Below are positions 24,126 to 31,778 of a stretch of DNA of 64,000 bases, piece by piece. Both the position numbers and the translations under genes were made by a program. Each line of letters starts with the position of its first letter. Within the stretch, counting starts at the first letter, position 1. The notes under the pieces are model-generated. The model saw nothing but the letters and a program-made list of their open reading frames with translations, was not told the origin of the DNA and searched no databases. Source of the DNA: Herbidospora yilanensis (lineage in GTDB: Bacteria; Actinomycetota; Actinomycetes; Streptosporangiales; Streptosporangiaceae); contig NZ_BBXE01000040.1 of NCBI RefSeq assembly GCF_001570565.1, positions 39,818-103,817 of the forward strand, written 5' to 3'.

Positions 24126-26750
24126 GTGCAGCCCTCCATGCGAAAGAGACGCTTCGCCGTCCTCAGTGGTTTGTCCCTGCTGTTAAGCGCCGTCGTCGCC
24201 TCACCGGGGCCCGCGACGGCCGCCGAACCCCCGGTCGCCGGTCCGCCCGCCCTGGAGAACGGGTGCGCGAAGATCGAGGAGACCCTCCCGACCTACAGCG
24301 ACTGGCCGAAGGTCGAGAGCAAGATCGAGAAAGACCCGGCCATCGAGCGCAAGGTCGCCCGCCTCGTCGCCGACATGACCCTGGCCGAGAAGGTCGGCCA
24401 GATGACCCAGCCCGAGATCAGCGCGATCACCCCGGCCGAGGTGAAGCAGTACTTCATCGGGTCGGTCCTCAACGGCGGCGGGTCGTGGCCCGGCGGGAAC
24501 AAGCACGCCGCGGTCGGGAGCTGGCTCGGCCTCGCCGACGCCTACTACGACGCCTCCGTGACGACCCGGACGAAGATCCCCGTGATCTGGGGCATCGACG
24601 CCGTCCACGGCAACAACAACGTCTACGGCGCGACGATCTTCCCGCACAACATCGGCCTGGGGGCCGCCGCCGACCCGTGCCTGATCCGCAAGATCAGCGA
24701 GGCCACGGCCGAACAGCTCCGCGTGACCGGCCAGGACTGGGCCTTCGCGCCCACCCTCGCCGTCGTCCGCGACGACCGCTGGGGCCGCACCTACGAGGGC
24801 TACGCCGAAGACCCCAACCTCGCCCGCGCCTACGGATACGAGGCCGTCCAGGGACTCCAAGACTCCAACTGGCGCCGCATGGGCAACCGCGGCGTCATCG
24901 CCACCGCCAAGCACTTCATCGGCGACGGCGGCACCCGCAACGGCGTCGACCAGGGCGTCAACCCGGCGTCCGAGGCCGAGATGATCAACGTCCACGGCCA
25001 GGGCTACTACGGCGCGCTCGCGGCCGGCGCCCAGTCGGTCATGGTGTCGTTCAACAGCTGGACCAACCAGGACCTCGGCATCGACGAGGGCAAACTGCAC
25101 GGCAGCAAGAAGGCCATCACCGACATCCTCAAGGGCAAGATGGGCTTCGACGGCCTGGTCGTGTCCGACTGGAACGGCATCGGCCAGGTGGCCGGCTGCA
25201 CCAACGCGAGCTGCGCCCAGGCGATCAACGCCGGCATGGACATCGTGATGGTCCCCAACGACTGGAAGGCGTTCATCGCCAACACGATCGCCCAGGTCGA
25301 GTCGGGCGAGATCGCCATGTCCCGCATCGACGACGCCGTCACCCGCATCCTGCGCGTGAAGTACCGCGCCGGCATCTTCGACGGCCGCAGGCCCTCCGAC
25401 CGGGTGCTCGCCGGCGACGAGTCGCGCCTCCAGGCCACGAAGCTGGCCCGCGAGGCCGTGCGCAAGTCGCAGGTGCTGCTGAAGAACAACGGCAACGTGC
25501 TGCCGCTCGCCAAGGACACGAAGGTCCTGGTCGTCGGCAAGAGCGCCGACAACCTGCAGAACCAGACCGGCGGCTGGTCGCTGACCTGGCAGGGCACCGG
25601 CAACACCAACGCCGACTTCCCCAACGGGACGACCATCCTCGCGGGCCTCCGCCAGGCCCTCGGCACGTCCAACGTGACCTTCAGCGAGAGCGCCGACGGG
25701 GTCGACCCGTCGCAGTTCGACGCCGTGATCGCCGTCCTCGGCGAGACCCCCTACGCCGAGGGCGTCGGCGACCTGGCCAGGCGGACCCTCGAAGCGGCCA
25801 AGCTCTACCCCGGCGACCTGGCCGTCCTCGACAAGGTGGCCGGCAAGGGCGCTCCCGTCGTGACCGTCTACGTCACCGGCCGTCCCCTCTACGTCAACAA
25901 GGAGCTCAACCGCTCCGACGCCTTCGTGGCCGCCTGGCTCCCCGGCACCGAGGGCGGCGGCGTCGCCGACGTGCTGGTCGGGCGGCACGACTTCACCGGC
26001 AAACTCTCCTACTCCTGGCCCAAGAGCGCCTGCCAGTCGCCGCTGAACCCGGGCGACCCCGGCTACGACCCGCTGTTCCCGGCCGGCTACGGACTCACGA
26101 ACGGCCAGACCGGCGACGTCGGCACACTCGACGAGACCTCCCACGAGTTCCCCTCGTGCACCTCGACGGGCGGCGGCGGCACGGCCACCGAAGACCTGGA
26201 GGTCTTCGTCCGGACCGACGTGGCGCCGTACAAGAGCTTCATCGGCTCCCCCGAGAACTGGGGCGGCACCGAGATCGGCCCCGACGGCGCCGCCGCCCAC
26301 GCCAACATCAACACGACGCCCGCCGACGTGAACGTCCAGGGCGACGCGCTCAAGGTGACCTGGACCGGCGGCGGCCCCGGGCAGGTCTACTACCAGAACC
26401 CCGCCGGAGGCTCTGACCTGCGGGGATACCTCAACGCCGACGCCGCCCTGGTGTTCGACACCATCGTCCACTCGGCGCCCGCGGCCCGGACGGTGATCAG
26501 CGCCCACTGCGTCTACCCGTGCTTCGCCGAGGTCGTCGCGACGAACCTGTTCACCGAACTGGCCGGCGACGGCAAGTCGACGGTGAAGATCCCGGTGTCC
26601 TGCTTCGCGAACGGCCTCGACTTCGAGAACGTGAACACGCCCTTCCTGGTCTACACGGAAGGGGCGTTCTCGGCGTCGTTCGCCAACGTGCGCTGGGTAC
26701 CGCAGGCGGCCGACGACCCCGACGCGCTGGCGTGCTCCGACCTGTCCTAG
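24126..26750 (+). CDS. Secreted glycoside hydrolase family 3 beta-glucosidase/glucanase (ExoP type)
   Basis: The GTG at 24126 has AAGGA eight bases before it; the frame is open from 24081, but that upstream start would overlap an operator-like palindrome. The 874-residue product has a signal peptide (RKRRFAVLSGLSLLLSAVVA), a GH3 N-domain with the segments WGIDAVHG, KHFIGDGGT and nucleophile Asp348 in VVSDWNG, the GH3 C-domain (LLKNNGNVLPL, AWLPGTEGGGVADVL), and a C-terminal beta-sandwich of about 170 residues like the carbohydrate-binding tail of ExoP. It probably hydrolyses beta-glucans or cello-oligosaccharides outside the cell, under CebR-like control. Confidence 0.9.
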   Translation: MQPSMRKRRFAVLSGLSLLLSAVVASPGPATAAEPPVAGPPALENGCAKIEETLPTYSDWPKVESKIEKDPAIERKVARLVADMTLAEKVGQMTQPEISAITPAEVKQYFIGSVLNGGGSWPGGNKHAAVGSWLGLADAYYDASVTTRTKIPVIWGIDAVHGNNNVYGATIFPHNIGLGAAADPCLIRKISEATAEQLRVTGQDWAFAPTLAVVRDDRWGRTYEGYAEDPNLARAYGYEAVQGLQDSNWRRMGNRGVIATAKHFIGDGGTRNGVDQGVNPASEAEMINVHGQGYYGALAAGAQSVMVSFNSWTNQDLGIDEGKLHGSKKAITDILKGKMGFDGLVVSDWNGIGQVAGCTNASCAQAINAGMDIVMVPNDWKAFIANTIAQVESGEIAMSRIDDAVTRILRVKYRAGIFDGRRPSDRVLAGDESRLQATKLAREAVRKSQVLLKNNGNVLPLAKDTKVLVVGKSADNLQNQTGGWSLTWQGTGNTNADFPNGTTILAGLRQALGTSNVTFSESADGVDPSQFDAVIAVLGETPYAEGVGDLARRTLEAAKLYPGDLAVLDKVAGKGAPVVTVYVTGRPLYVNKELNRSDAFVAAWLPGTEGGGVADVLVGRHDFTGKLSYSWPKSACQSPLNPGDPGYDPLFPAGYGLTNGQTGDVGTLDETSHEFPSCTSTGGGGTATEDLEVFVRTDVAPYKSFIGSPENWGGTEIGPDGAAAHANINTTPADVNVQGDALKVTWTGGGPGQVYYQNPAGGSDLRGYLNADAALVFDTIVHSAPAARTVISAHCVYPCFAEVVATNLFTELAGDGKSTVKIPVSCFANGLDFENVNTPFLVYTEGAFSASFANVRWVPQAADDPDALACSDLS

Positions 26751-26761
26751 CCGAACGAAGA

Positions 26762-26796
26762 GCCGGGCCGGTCCTGACGACCGGCCCGGCTTCTTT
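26762..26796 (+). terminator. Hairpin terminator after the GH3 gene
   Basis: Twelve-base inverted arms at 26762-26773 and 26779-26790 with a five-base loop, followed by TTCTTT. Confidence 0.8.
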
Positions 26797-26915
26797 CCGC
26801 GCGCCGAGGTCCCGCTCATGGCCGCCGCTCGTTCGGAGCCCCCGGGTCCCGCTCATGGCCGTCTTCTTTACGGCTCCCGCCCACCCGGCAACGCCACGAC
26901 CGGCCTGCGTCACCA

Positions 26916-27779
26916 CTACATCGAACGGCGGCTCCGGCGAAGGGCCAAACCGGTCAGAGCGGCGGCGAGCACCGTCACGCCGATGAGCGTGATCACTCGG
27001 CCGTCGGGCCCGGCCGAACCCCCGCCACCGGTCGCGACACCGCCCAGGGGGGTTTCGATCTCCTCGACGAAGGTCTCATAGATCGTCGGCACGGTCGTCA
27101 CGGTCTGGGTGACGTCGACCGGATCAGGGTCGACCGTTCGGGTGACGGTCATGGTCGGAATCGGGGTGCGAGTGCCACTCGGTGTCGGTGTCGGTGTCGG
27201 TGTTGGAGTGGGTGTCGGCGTCTGTGTCGGACTCGGGGTGGTGGTCGACCCGCCATCGCCGACGACGATGCGGTAGGTGGTGAGGTCGTCCTTGTTGTGG
27301 ACGTCGCACTCGATCAGCGGGTCTGACGCCGTGAGGCCGAAGTTGATCGCGGCCGGACGGACGACACCCGTTCCCTCGCCCGGCGGTGTCGAGTTCACGC
27401 GGGTGGTGCCCGCAGGGAGCGTGATCTCTCCACCGGCCGTCACCGGGCCGACGACCACACCCTCTCCGGTGCCCGAGGTGAATCGGGGGAACTGGCTGAT
27501 GCCGACATAGGCGTACATCTTCGTTCCGGCAGGAAGCGCGGTGGTGGGACGGATCCTGCTGGAGTCGGCATAGGTCGCGCGGTGCTGGAAGGCCAAGGAA
27601 ACGCCCGGCTGAGCGCCGGTGGGCATGGTGAGCTCGACGCGGATTCTCACGATCTGAGCGGTTTCGCCATCGGCGGCGCACTCGTATTCGACGATGTCGG
27701 TCGCGGCGTAGGCGGGTGGACAGAGCGCCACAAGGCCCATCAAGCCGACTGACGCGAATAAGGCCCGTCGAATGCGCAC
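26916..27779 (-). CDS. Exported, membrane-anchored protein with Pro-Thr stalk
   Basis: The GTG at 27779 follows AGGAG at five bases and gives 287 residues. An N-terminal signal (IRRALFASVGLMGLVALCPP, then AYAA) leads to a beta-rich outer domain of about 150 residues, a low-complexity TPTPTP stalk near residues 183-205, and a C-terminal membrane segment (VITLIGVTVLAAALTGLAL) closed by RRSRRSM. No LPXTG-like sortase motif is seen. A cell-surface protein on a stalk is the likely form; its ligand is unknown. The stalk is encoded by a six-base repeat that could vary in length. Confidence 0.78.
   Translation of the reverse strand: MRIRRALFASVGLMGLVALCPPAYAATDIVEYECAADGETAQIVRIRVELTMPTGAQPGVSLAFQHRATYADSSRIRPTTALPAGTKMYAYVGISQFPRFTSGTGEGVVVGPVTAGGEITLPAGTTRVNSTPPGEGTGVVRPAAINFGLTASDPLIECDVHNKDDLTTYRIVVGDGGSTTTPSPTQTPTPTPTPTPTPTPSGTRTPIPTMTVTRTVDPDPVDVTQTVTTVPTIYETFVEEIETPLGGVATGGGGSAGPDGRVITLIGVTVLAAALTGLALRRSRRSM
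27181..27230. repeat. Hexanucleotide repeat coding for the Pro-Thr stalk
   Basis: Near-tandem GGTGTC units (about eight, some altered) on the plus strand encode alternating Pro and Thr on the minus strand. Each change of one unit keeps the frame. Confidence 0.75.
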
Positions 27780-28005
27780 CGCTACTCCTCGTTTCCGCAA
27801 AGGCGTATAGGGAGACGGCCCGCCTCGTTCTGTGGTTGACGATGACTCGTGAATTGTCATCTGCCCCAACAGGTCTGTCGGCGGGGGTCGATCTCCCCGA
27901 CGCGACCTGTGGATTCGCCTGAGTCCCACCCGTTGAAAACCAGTGGCGCCCCGCCGCGGCCGGTCGATTCACTGTGCGGCGGGTTTCCGCACACCGAGGA
28001 GTTTC

Positions 28006-28752
28006 ATGTACGCAGTCACCGCCGCCACCGGCCAGCTCGGCCGCCTGGTTCTCGACCGGCTCAAGGGTGACGTGGTCGCCGTCGTGCGGGATGCGTCCCG
28101 TCTCCCAGCGGGTGTCGAGGCGCGGCACGGCGACTACGACGACCCCCACAGCCTCCGGGCGGCGTTCGCCGGGGTCGACCGGCTGTTGCTGATCTCCTCC
28201 CCGGAACTCGACGCCGCCCGCCGGACCGCCCAGCACCGCAACGTGCTCGACGCCGCCGTGGCGGCGGGCGTGACCGCCGTCGTCTACACGAGTTTCCTCG
28301 GCGCCGACACCGTCGCGACCGGGATGACCGAGGCCCACCACGCCACCGAGCAGGCGATCGTCGCGAGCGGGCTGGCGTACACGATCCTGCGCAACCCCTT
28401 CTACGGCGAGGCCTTCCTGCCGCAGGTCAGCGACGGTGTCGTCCGGAGCAGCACCGGCGGCCGTGGCCTGAACACCGCCTTCCGCGACGACCTCGCCCAG
28501 GCGGCGGCGAACGCCCTGACCGGCGAGGGCCACCTGGGCCGCGCCTACGACCTGACGGGGCCGCTGTGGACCTACCCGGAGGTCGCCGAAGCCCTCGGCG
28601 TCGCCTACGAGGAGGTGCCCGACGCGGGGCCAGGACCGATGGCCTGGCTGAACGGGCTGGTCAGAGCGGGCGCGCTCGAACGCCAGACCGGCGACCTGGA
28701 GTCGCTGCTGGGCCGCCCGGCGGAGACGGTGGTCGAACGGCTGACCGCCTGA
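28006..28752 (+). CDS. NmrA-like NAD(P)-binding oxidoreductase (QOR2 type)
   Basis: The ATG at 28006 with GAGGA upstream gives 248 residues. The N-terminal YAVTAATGQLGRLVLDRL is the NmrA/atypical SDR dinucleotide loop (GxxGxxG), followed by GDYDDPHSLRAAFAGVDRLL and TSFLGAD. Proteins of this form act as quinone reductases or redox sensors. A 225-base gap to the surface-protein gene separates them, so it is probably a single-gene unit. Confidence 0.85.
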   Translation: MYAVTAATGQLGRLVLDRLKGDVVAVVRDASRLPAGVEARHGDYDDPHSLRAAFAGVDRLLLISSPELDAARRTAQHRNVLDAAVAAGVTAVVYTSFLGADTVATGMTEAHHATEQAIVASGLAYTILRNPFYGEAFLPQVSDGVVRSSTGGRGLNTAFRDDLAQAAANALTGEGHLGRAYDLTGPLWTYPEVAEALGVAYEEVPDAGPGPMAWLNGLVRAGALERQTGDLESLLGRPAETVVERLTA

Positions 28753-28810
28753 TCGACGTGGTTCTGGACCACTCGGCGTACGGGCCGGGGAGCTTCTAGG
28801 GTGCGGTGGC

Positions 28811-29136
28811 GTGAGAGTCGTCACCGCGTATGCCAGCGTTCCGGCCGATCGGTTCGGCGCCGAACCTCCGGAGCCGGAGTTCGACATCGACAAGGCCGGT
28901 GACGACCTCGCCGCCTGCTGGCCGGCGCGCCCCACGACGTCATCGACGGTGAGTGGCTCACGGCCGAGCAGGTCAGGGCCTCGGCCGGCTACCTGGCCGC
29001 CACTCCCTGGGAGTCGCTCGACCACGGCCTGCCCGACCACGAGGCCGACTACGTCAGGGATCATTACGAGCGGCTTCGGGTGTTCTTCGCCCAGGCCGCC
29101 GAGGCGGGGCACGCCGTCGTCATCGTCCAGAGCTGA
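28811..29136 (+). pseudogene. DUF1877-like gene interrupted by a frameshift
   Basis: A GTG at 28811 opens a frame with FDIDKAGDDLAAC, which matches the DUF1877 IDKAW.GL core. The matching rest (LLAGAPHDVIDGEWLTAEQV, ATPWESLDHGL, DYVRDHYERLRVFFAQAAEAG, AVVIVQS, stop at 29134) lies in another frame. One base appears to be missing near 28911-28916 (GCCGCCTGCTGG): restoring it joins the two halves as a protein of 108 residues. The N-terminal part is also shorter than in the intact relative at 22826. It is either a recent frameshift or a sequencing error. Confidence 0.72.
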
Positions 29137-29977
29137 GCCGGTCGCACCAGGCGATCAGTTCGGCGCGCAGCGGGGCCGCCCGGCCCGCGAACTCCCGCTG
29201 CGTCGCCGCGTATGTCGTGCGGCCTTCGGCCGTCTCGATCGGGATCGGCTCGTAGCCGAGGTGCCGCAGGTCGTAGGGGCTGGCGCGCATGTCGACCGCC
29301 CGGATGTCCCACGCCAGCTCGAAGCAGTCGGCCACCAGTTCGCCGGGGACCAGGGGGGAGAGTTTGACCGCCCACTTGTAGAGGTCCATGTTGGCGTGCA
29401 GGCAGCCGGGCTGTTCCGTCGCGGGCTGGAGTTCGCGGGAGAGCGGCAGGGTGTTCAGGGGCCGGGCGGGTTCGGTGAAGAAGCGGTAGGCGTCGAAGTG
29501 GGTGCACTTCAGCGGCCGTTCCTCGACGGCCGCGGCGACCCGCTGCGGAGACAGGCGGAGGGGCTGGGAGGAGTGCCGGATCTCGTCGGTCCGGTAGACC
29601 ATGGCCCATTCGTGCATGCCGAAGCAGCCGAACTGGCCGGCCCGGGAGGCGGTGCGCCGCATTAGGTCGGCGATCCAGGTGATCGAGTCGAGGCGGCGGG
29701 CGACCAGGTCGGCGACGTCGAGGGTCTGGCCGCCGGGGACGGCGACGTATCCGGTGCCGAAGTCGGCCGCGCCTGCCAGCACGGTGAACGCGCCGGGGTG
29801 CCAGCGCCGCAACCGGCTGGGGCGGTAGCCGTAGTAGCTGAACAGGAAGTCCTCGACCGGGTGGGTCTGGGATCGCCTGCGGCGTTCGAGGTGGGGCTCG
29901 ATCCACGCGTCCACCCGTGCGTGGTGGGCCTCCTGGCGGGCCCGCCACTCTCGCTCGTCCAGCCTCGTCACGCGCAT
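29120..29977 (-). CDS. Conserved actinobacterial protein often labelled 3-methyladenine DNA glycosylase
   Basis: About 285 residues of a well-conserved actinobacterial family: REWRARQEAHHARVDAW, HPVEDFLFSYYGYRPSRLRRW, FGCFGMHEWAMVYR, HFDAYRFFTEPARPLNTL and PGCLHANMDLYKW. I recall that databases label it 3-methyladenine DNA glycosylase, but I see no known glycosylase motif, so the function should be treated as open. The first ATG codons (29989, 29980, 29977) lack a ribosome site, which suggests a leaderless message. Its starts abut those of the divergent SDR. Confidence 0.78.
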   Translation of the reverse strand: MRVTRLDEREWRARQEAHHARVDAWIEPHLERRRRSQTHPVEDFLFSYYGYRPSRLRRWHPGAFTVLAGAADFGTGYVAVPGGQTLDVADLVARRLDSITWIADLMRRTASRAGQFGCFGMHEWAMVYRTDEIRHSSQPLRLSPQRVAAAVEERPLKCTHFDAYRFFTEPARPLNTLPLSRELQPATEQPGCLHANMDLYKWAVKLSPLVPGELVADCFELAWDIRAVDMRASPYDLRHLGYEPIPIETAEGRTTYAATQREFAGRAAPLRAELIAWCDRLSSGR

Positions 29978-29987
29978 CATGCTAGAC

Positions 29988-30707
29988 ATGCGACGTACTT
30001 ATGTGGTCACCGGAGGAGGCCGGGGAATCGGCCGGGCCGTCGCCGAGCGGCTGTCCCGCGACGGCCGGGTGGTGGTGGTCGGTCTCGATCCGGGGCCGGT
30101 CGGCATCCCCGTGCGGGGCGACGTGGCCGATCCGGCCGTCGCCGAGAGGGCCGCCGACCTCGCCGAGGAGCACGGCGATCTCGTCGGCTGGGTCAACAAC
30201 GCGGCGATCTTCCGTGACGTGTCGCTCCACGCCGATCCGCCCCGCGAGGTCCTCGACGTCATCGGGCTCAACCTGAATCCCGTCGTCGTCGGGTGCGCGG
30301 CGGCGATCAGGAGGTTCCTGCCGAGGAACCGGGGGGCGATCGTCAACGTCTCCTCCCACCAGGCGCAGCGGCCGGTCAGGGGGGCCACGGCCTATTCGAC
30401 GGCGAAAGCCGCCGTCGAGGGCCTGACGAAGGCGCTGGCCGTCGACTACGGGCCGCACGGCGTCAGGGTCAACGCGGTCGCGCTGGGATCGATCTGGACC
30501 GAGCGATATGCCGCGTACACGCGGGAGAACGCTCGGGCGGAGGAGGAGATGCGCCGTCTCCACCCACTCGGGCGGGTCGGCCGTCCGGAGGAGGTGGCCG
30601 GCGCCGTCGCCTACCTGCTCTCCGACGCCGCCTCGTTCGTCAGCGGGGCCGTCGTCCCGGTCGACGGCGGGCGATCGGTGCTCGGGCGTGATCCCGAGGA
30701 GCTCTAG
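29988..30707 (+). CDS. Short-chain dehydrogenase/reductase
   Basis: About 239 residues: VVTGGGRGIGRAVAERL cofactor loop, WVNNAAIF, VNVSSHQAQRP with the active-site serine, YSTAK and GSIWTERY. The C-terminal SGAVVPVDGGR is typical of the family. Neither ATG (29979 or 29988) has a ribosome site, so leaderless translation is likely. It is divergent from the 29120-29977 gene with almost no gap. Confidence 0.87.
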   Translation: MRRTYVVTGGGRGIGRAVAERLSRDGRVVVVGLDPGPVGIPVRGDVADPAVAERAADLAEEHGDLVGWVNNAAIFRDVSLHADPPREVLDVIGLNLNPVVVGCAAAIRRFLPRNRGAIVNVSSHQAQRPVRGATAYSTAKAAVEGLTKALAVDYGPHGVRVNAVALGSIWTERYAAYTRENARAEEEMRRLHPLGRVGRPEEVAGAVAYLLSDAASFVSGAVVPVDGGRSVLGRDPEEL

Positions 30708-30719
30708 GCGGCGGGACGT

Positions 30720-31280
30720 TCAGGAGGCGTACTGCCGCACCGCCACCTGACGGCCCGCCTCGATCTCCTCGGCCGTCGCCGTTCCCGACGCCTCGATCGC
30801 GGCGACCCACGCCGCCACCGTGGCCTGCCCGTATTCGGGGGTGGCCGGGCCCCGCACCTCCTTGCCGGTGAGGAAGAGCTCCAGCGCCAGGAACGCCTCG
30901 TCCCAGCCGGGGCCCACCCAGAGCGCGCCCGCGCCGCTCTGGGCCATCGCGACCGGCACCGAATGGGTCAGTTCGAGGGTGGTCGCGTCGTCCTTCGCGG
31001 TCAGGGTGACCGTCACGATGCTGGTCTCGTCGCCGTAGGTCACTTTCAGCGACGGCTTCTCGCAGGTCAGGATCGTGCCCCCGGCCCCGCCCTCGGTGGC
31101 GAACGTGCCGCCGGGCCGCAGGTCGCCGCTGACCGGGAAGAACCAGCGCTTGAGGCGTTCGGGGTCGGTCAGGGCGTCCCACACGTCGTCGACGGGGGAG
31201 GGGAAGTCGCGGCGCAGCACGACGGCCACGGTCTCGTCGTCGCGGGTGACCTCGCGGGAGGTCCAGCCGATGTCGATCAT
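30720..31280 (-). CDS. SRPBCC/AHSA1-type protein
   Basis: The ATG at 31280 follows GGAGG at five bases and gives 186 residues. It shows the START/AHSA1 fold signature of small-ligand binding proteins: RRDFPSPVDDVWDALTDPERL, KRWFFPVSGDLRPGG and the helical end WDEAFLALELFL. Its ATG overlaps the stop of the ArsR-type regulator as ATGA. Such ArsR-AHSA1 pairs are common in actinomycetes; the ligand is unknown. Confidence 0.87.
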   Translation of the reverse strand: MIDIGWTSREVTRDDETVAVVLRRDFPSPVDDVWDALTDPERLKRWFFPVSGDLRPGGTFATEGGAGGTILTCEKPSLKVTYGDETSIVTVTLTAKDDATTLELTHSVPVAMAQSGAGALWVGPGWDEAFLALELFLTGKEVRGPATPEYGQATVAAWVAAIEASGTATAEEIEAGRQVAVRQYAS

Positions 31281-31600
31281 TTCTTCCTCCTCGTGCGGGC
31301 CAGCTCGGTCTCCAGGGCGTCGAGGCGCTGGGACCAGAAGCGGCGGAATGGTTCGAGCCACACGTCGACCTCCCCGAGCGGGGTGGAGTCGACGACGTAG
31401 AGGCGTCGGGTGCCCTCGGCGCGCACGGTCGCGAAGCCGCTCTCGCGCAGCACCCGCAGGTGCTGCGCCACGGCCGAATGCGAGATCCCGAACTCCGCCC
31501 GCACGGTCGCGGTGATCGCACCCGAGGTCTGCTCGCCTTCGCTGAGCAACTCGATGATGCGGCGGCGGACGGGATCGCCCAACACGTCGAAGGCGTTCAC
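31277..31600 (-). CDS. ArsR-family transcriptional regulator
   Basis: A 107-residue winged-helix protein: FDVLGDPVRRRIIELL, SHSAVAQHLRVLRESG as recognition region, and a wing with EGTRRLYVVD. It has no clear metal-binding cysteine motif. It is translationally coupled to the AHSA1 gene and probably controls both. The upstream region around 31618-31640 is AT-rich (TTATATAA) and may hold the promoter. Confidence 0.88.
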   Translation of the reverse strand: MNAFDVLGDPVRRRIIELLSEGEQTSGAITATVRAEFGISHSAVAQHLRVLRESGFATVRAEGTRRLYVVDSTPLGEVDVWLEPFRRFWSQRLDALETELARTRRKK

Positions 31601-31732
31601 GTGGCGACTATGTCAGGCGTTCCTTATATAAGTCAACACCGGTTCTTAACGGCTCCGCCGACCCTGAGACCAGGCCGCCCCCGGGCCGAGCCGGGCAGTA
31701 GACGGGCCGCTCAGGTCGTACACCCGCAATGG

Positions 31733-31765
31733 AAAAGGGCCCGCGCGGGGAACGCGGGCCCTTTT
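31733..31765. terminator. Bidirectional hairpin terminator
   Basis: Thirteen-base perfect arms at 31733-31745 and 31753-31765, with AAAA and TTTT at the outer ends. It lies just past the stop of the minus-strand amidase gene (31779) and would serve it. Confidence 0.85.
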
Positions 31766-31778
31766 CGGCTATCTGTGG

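Noticed and set aside
24201..26819. An 872-codon minus-strand frame
   Set aside because: Antisense to the GH3 gene, biased composition, no start site or domain.
27181..27230. CRISPR-like repeats
   Set aside because: Units are six bases without spacers and lie in the Pro-Thr coding part of a gene. No CRISPR array or cas gene is seen in the window.
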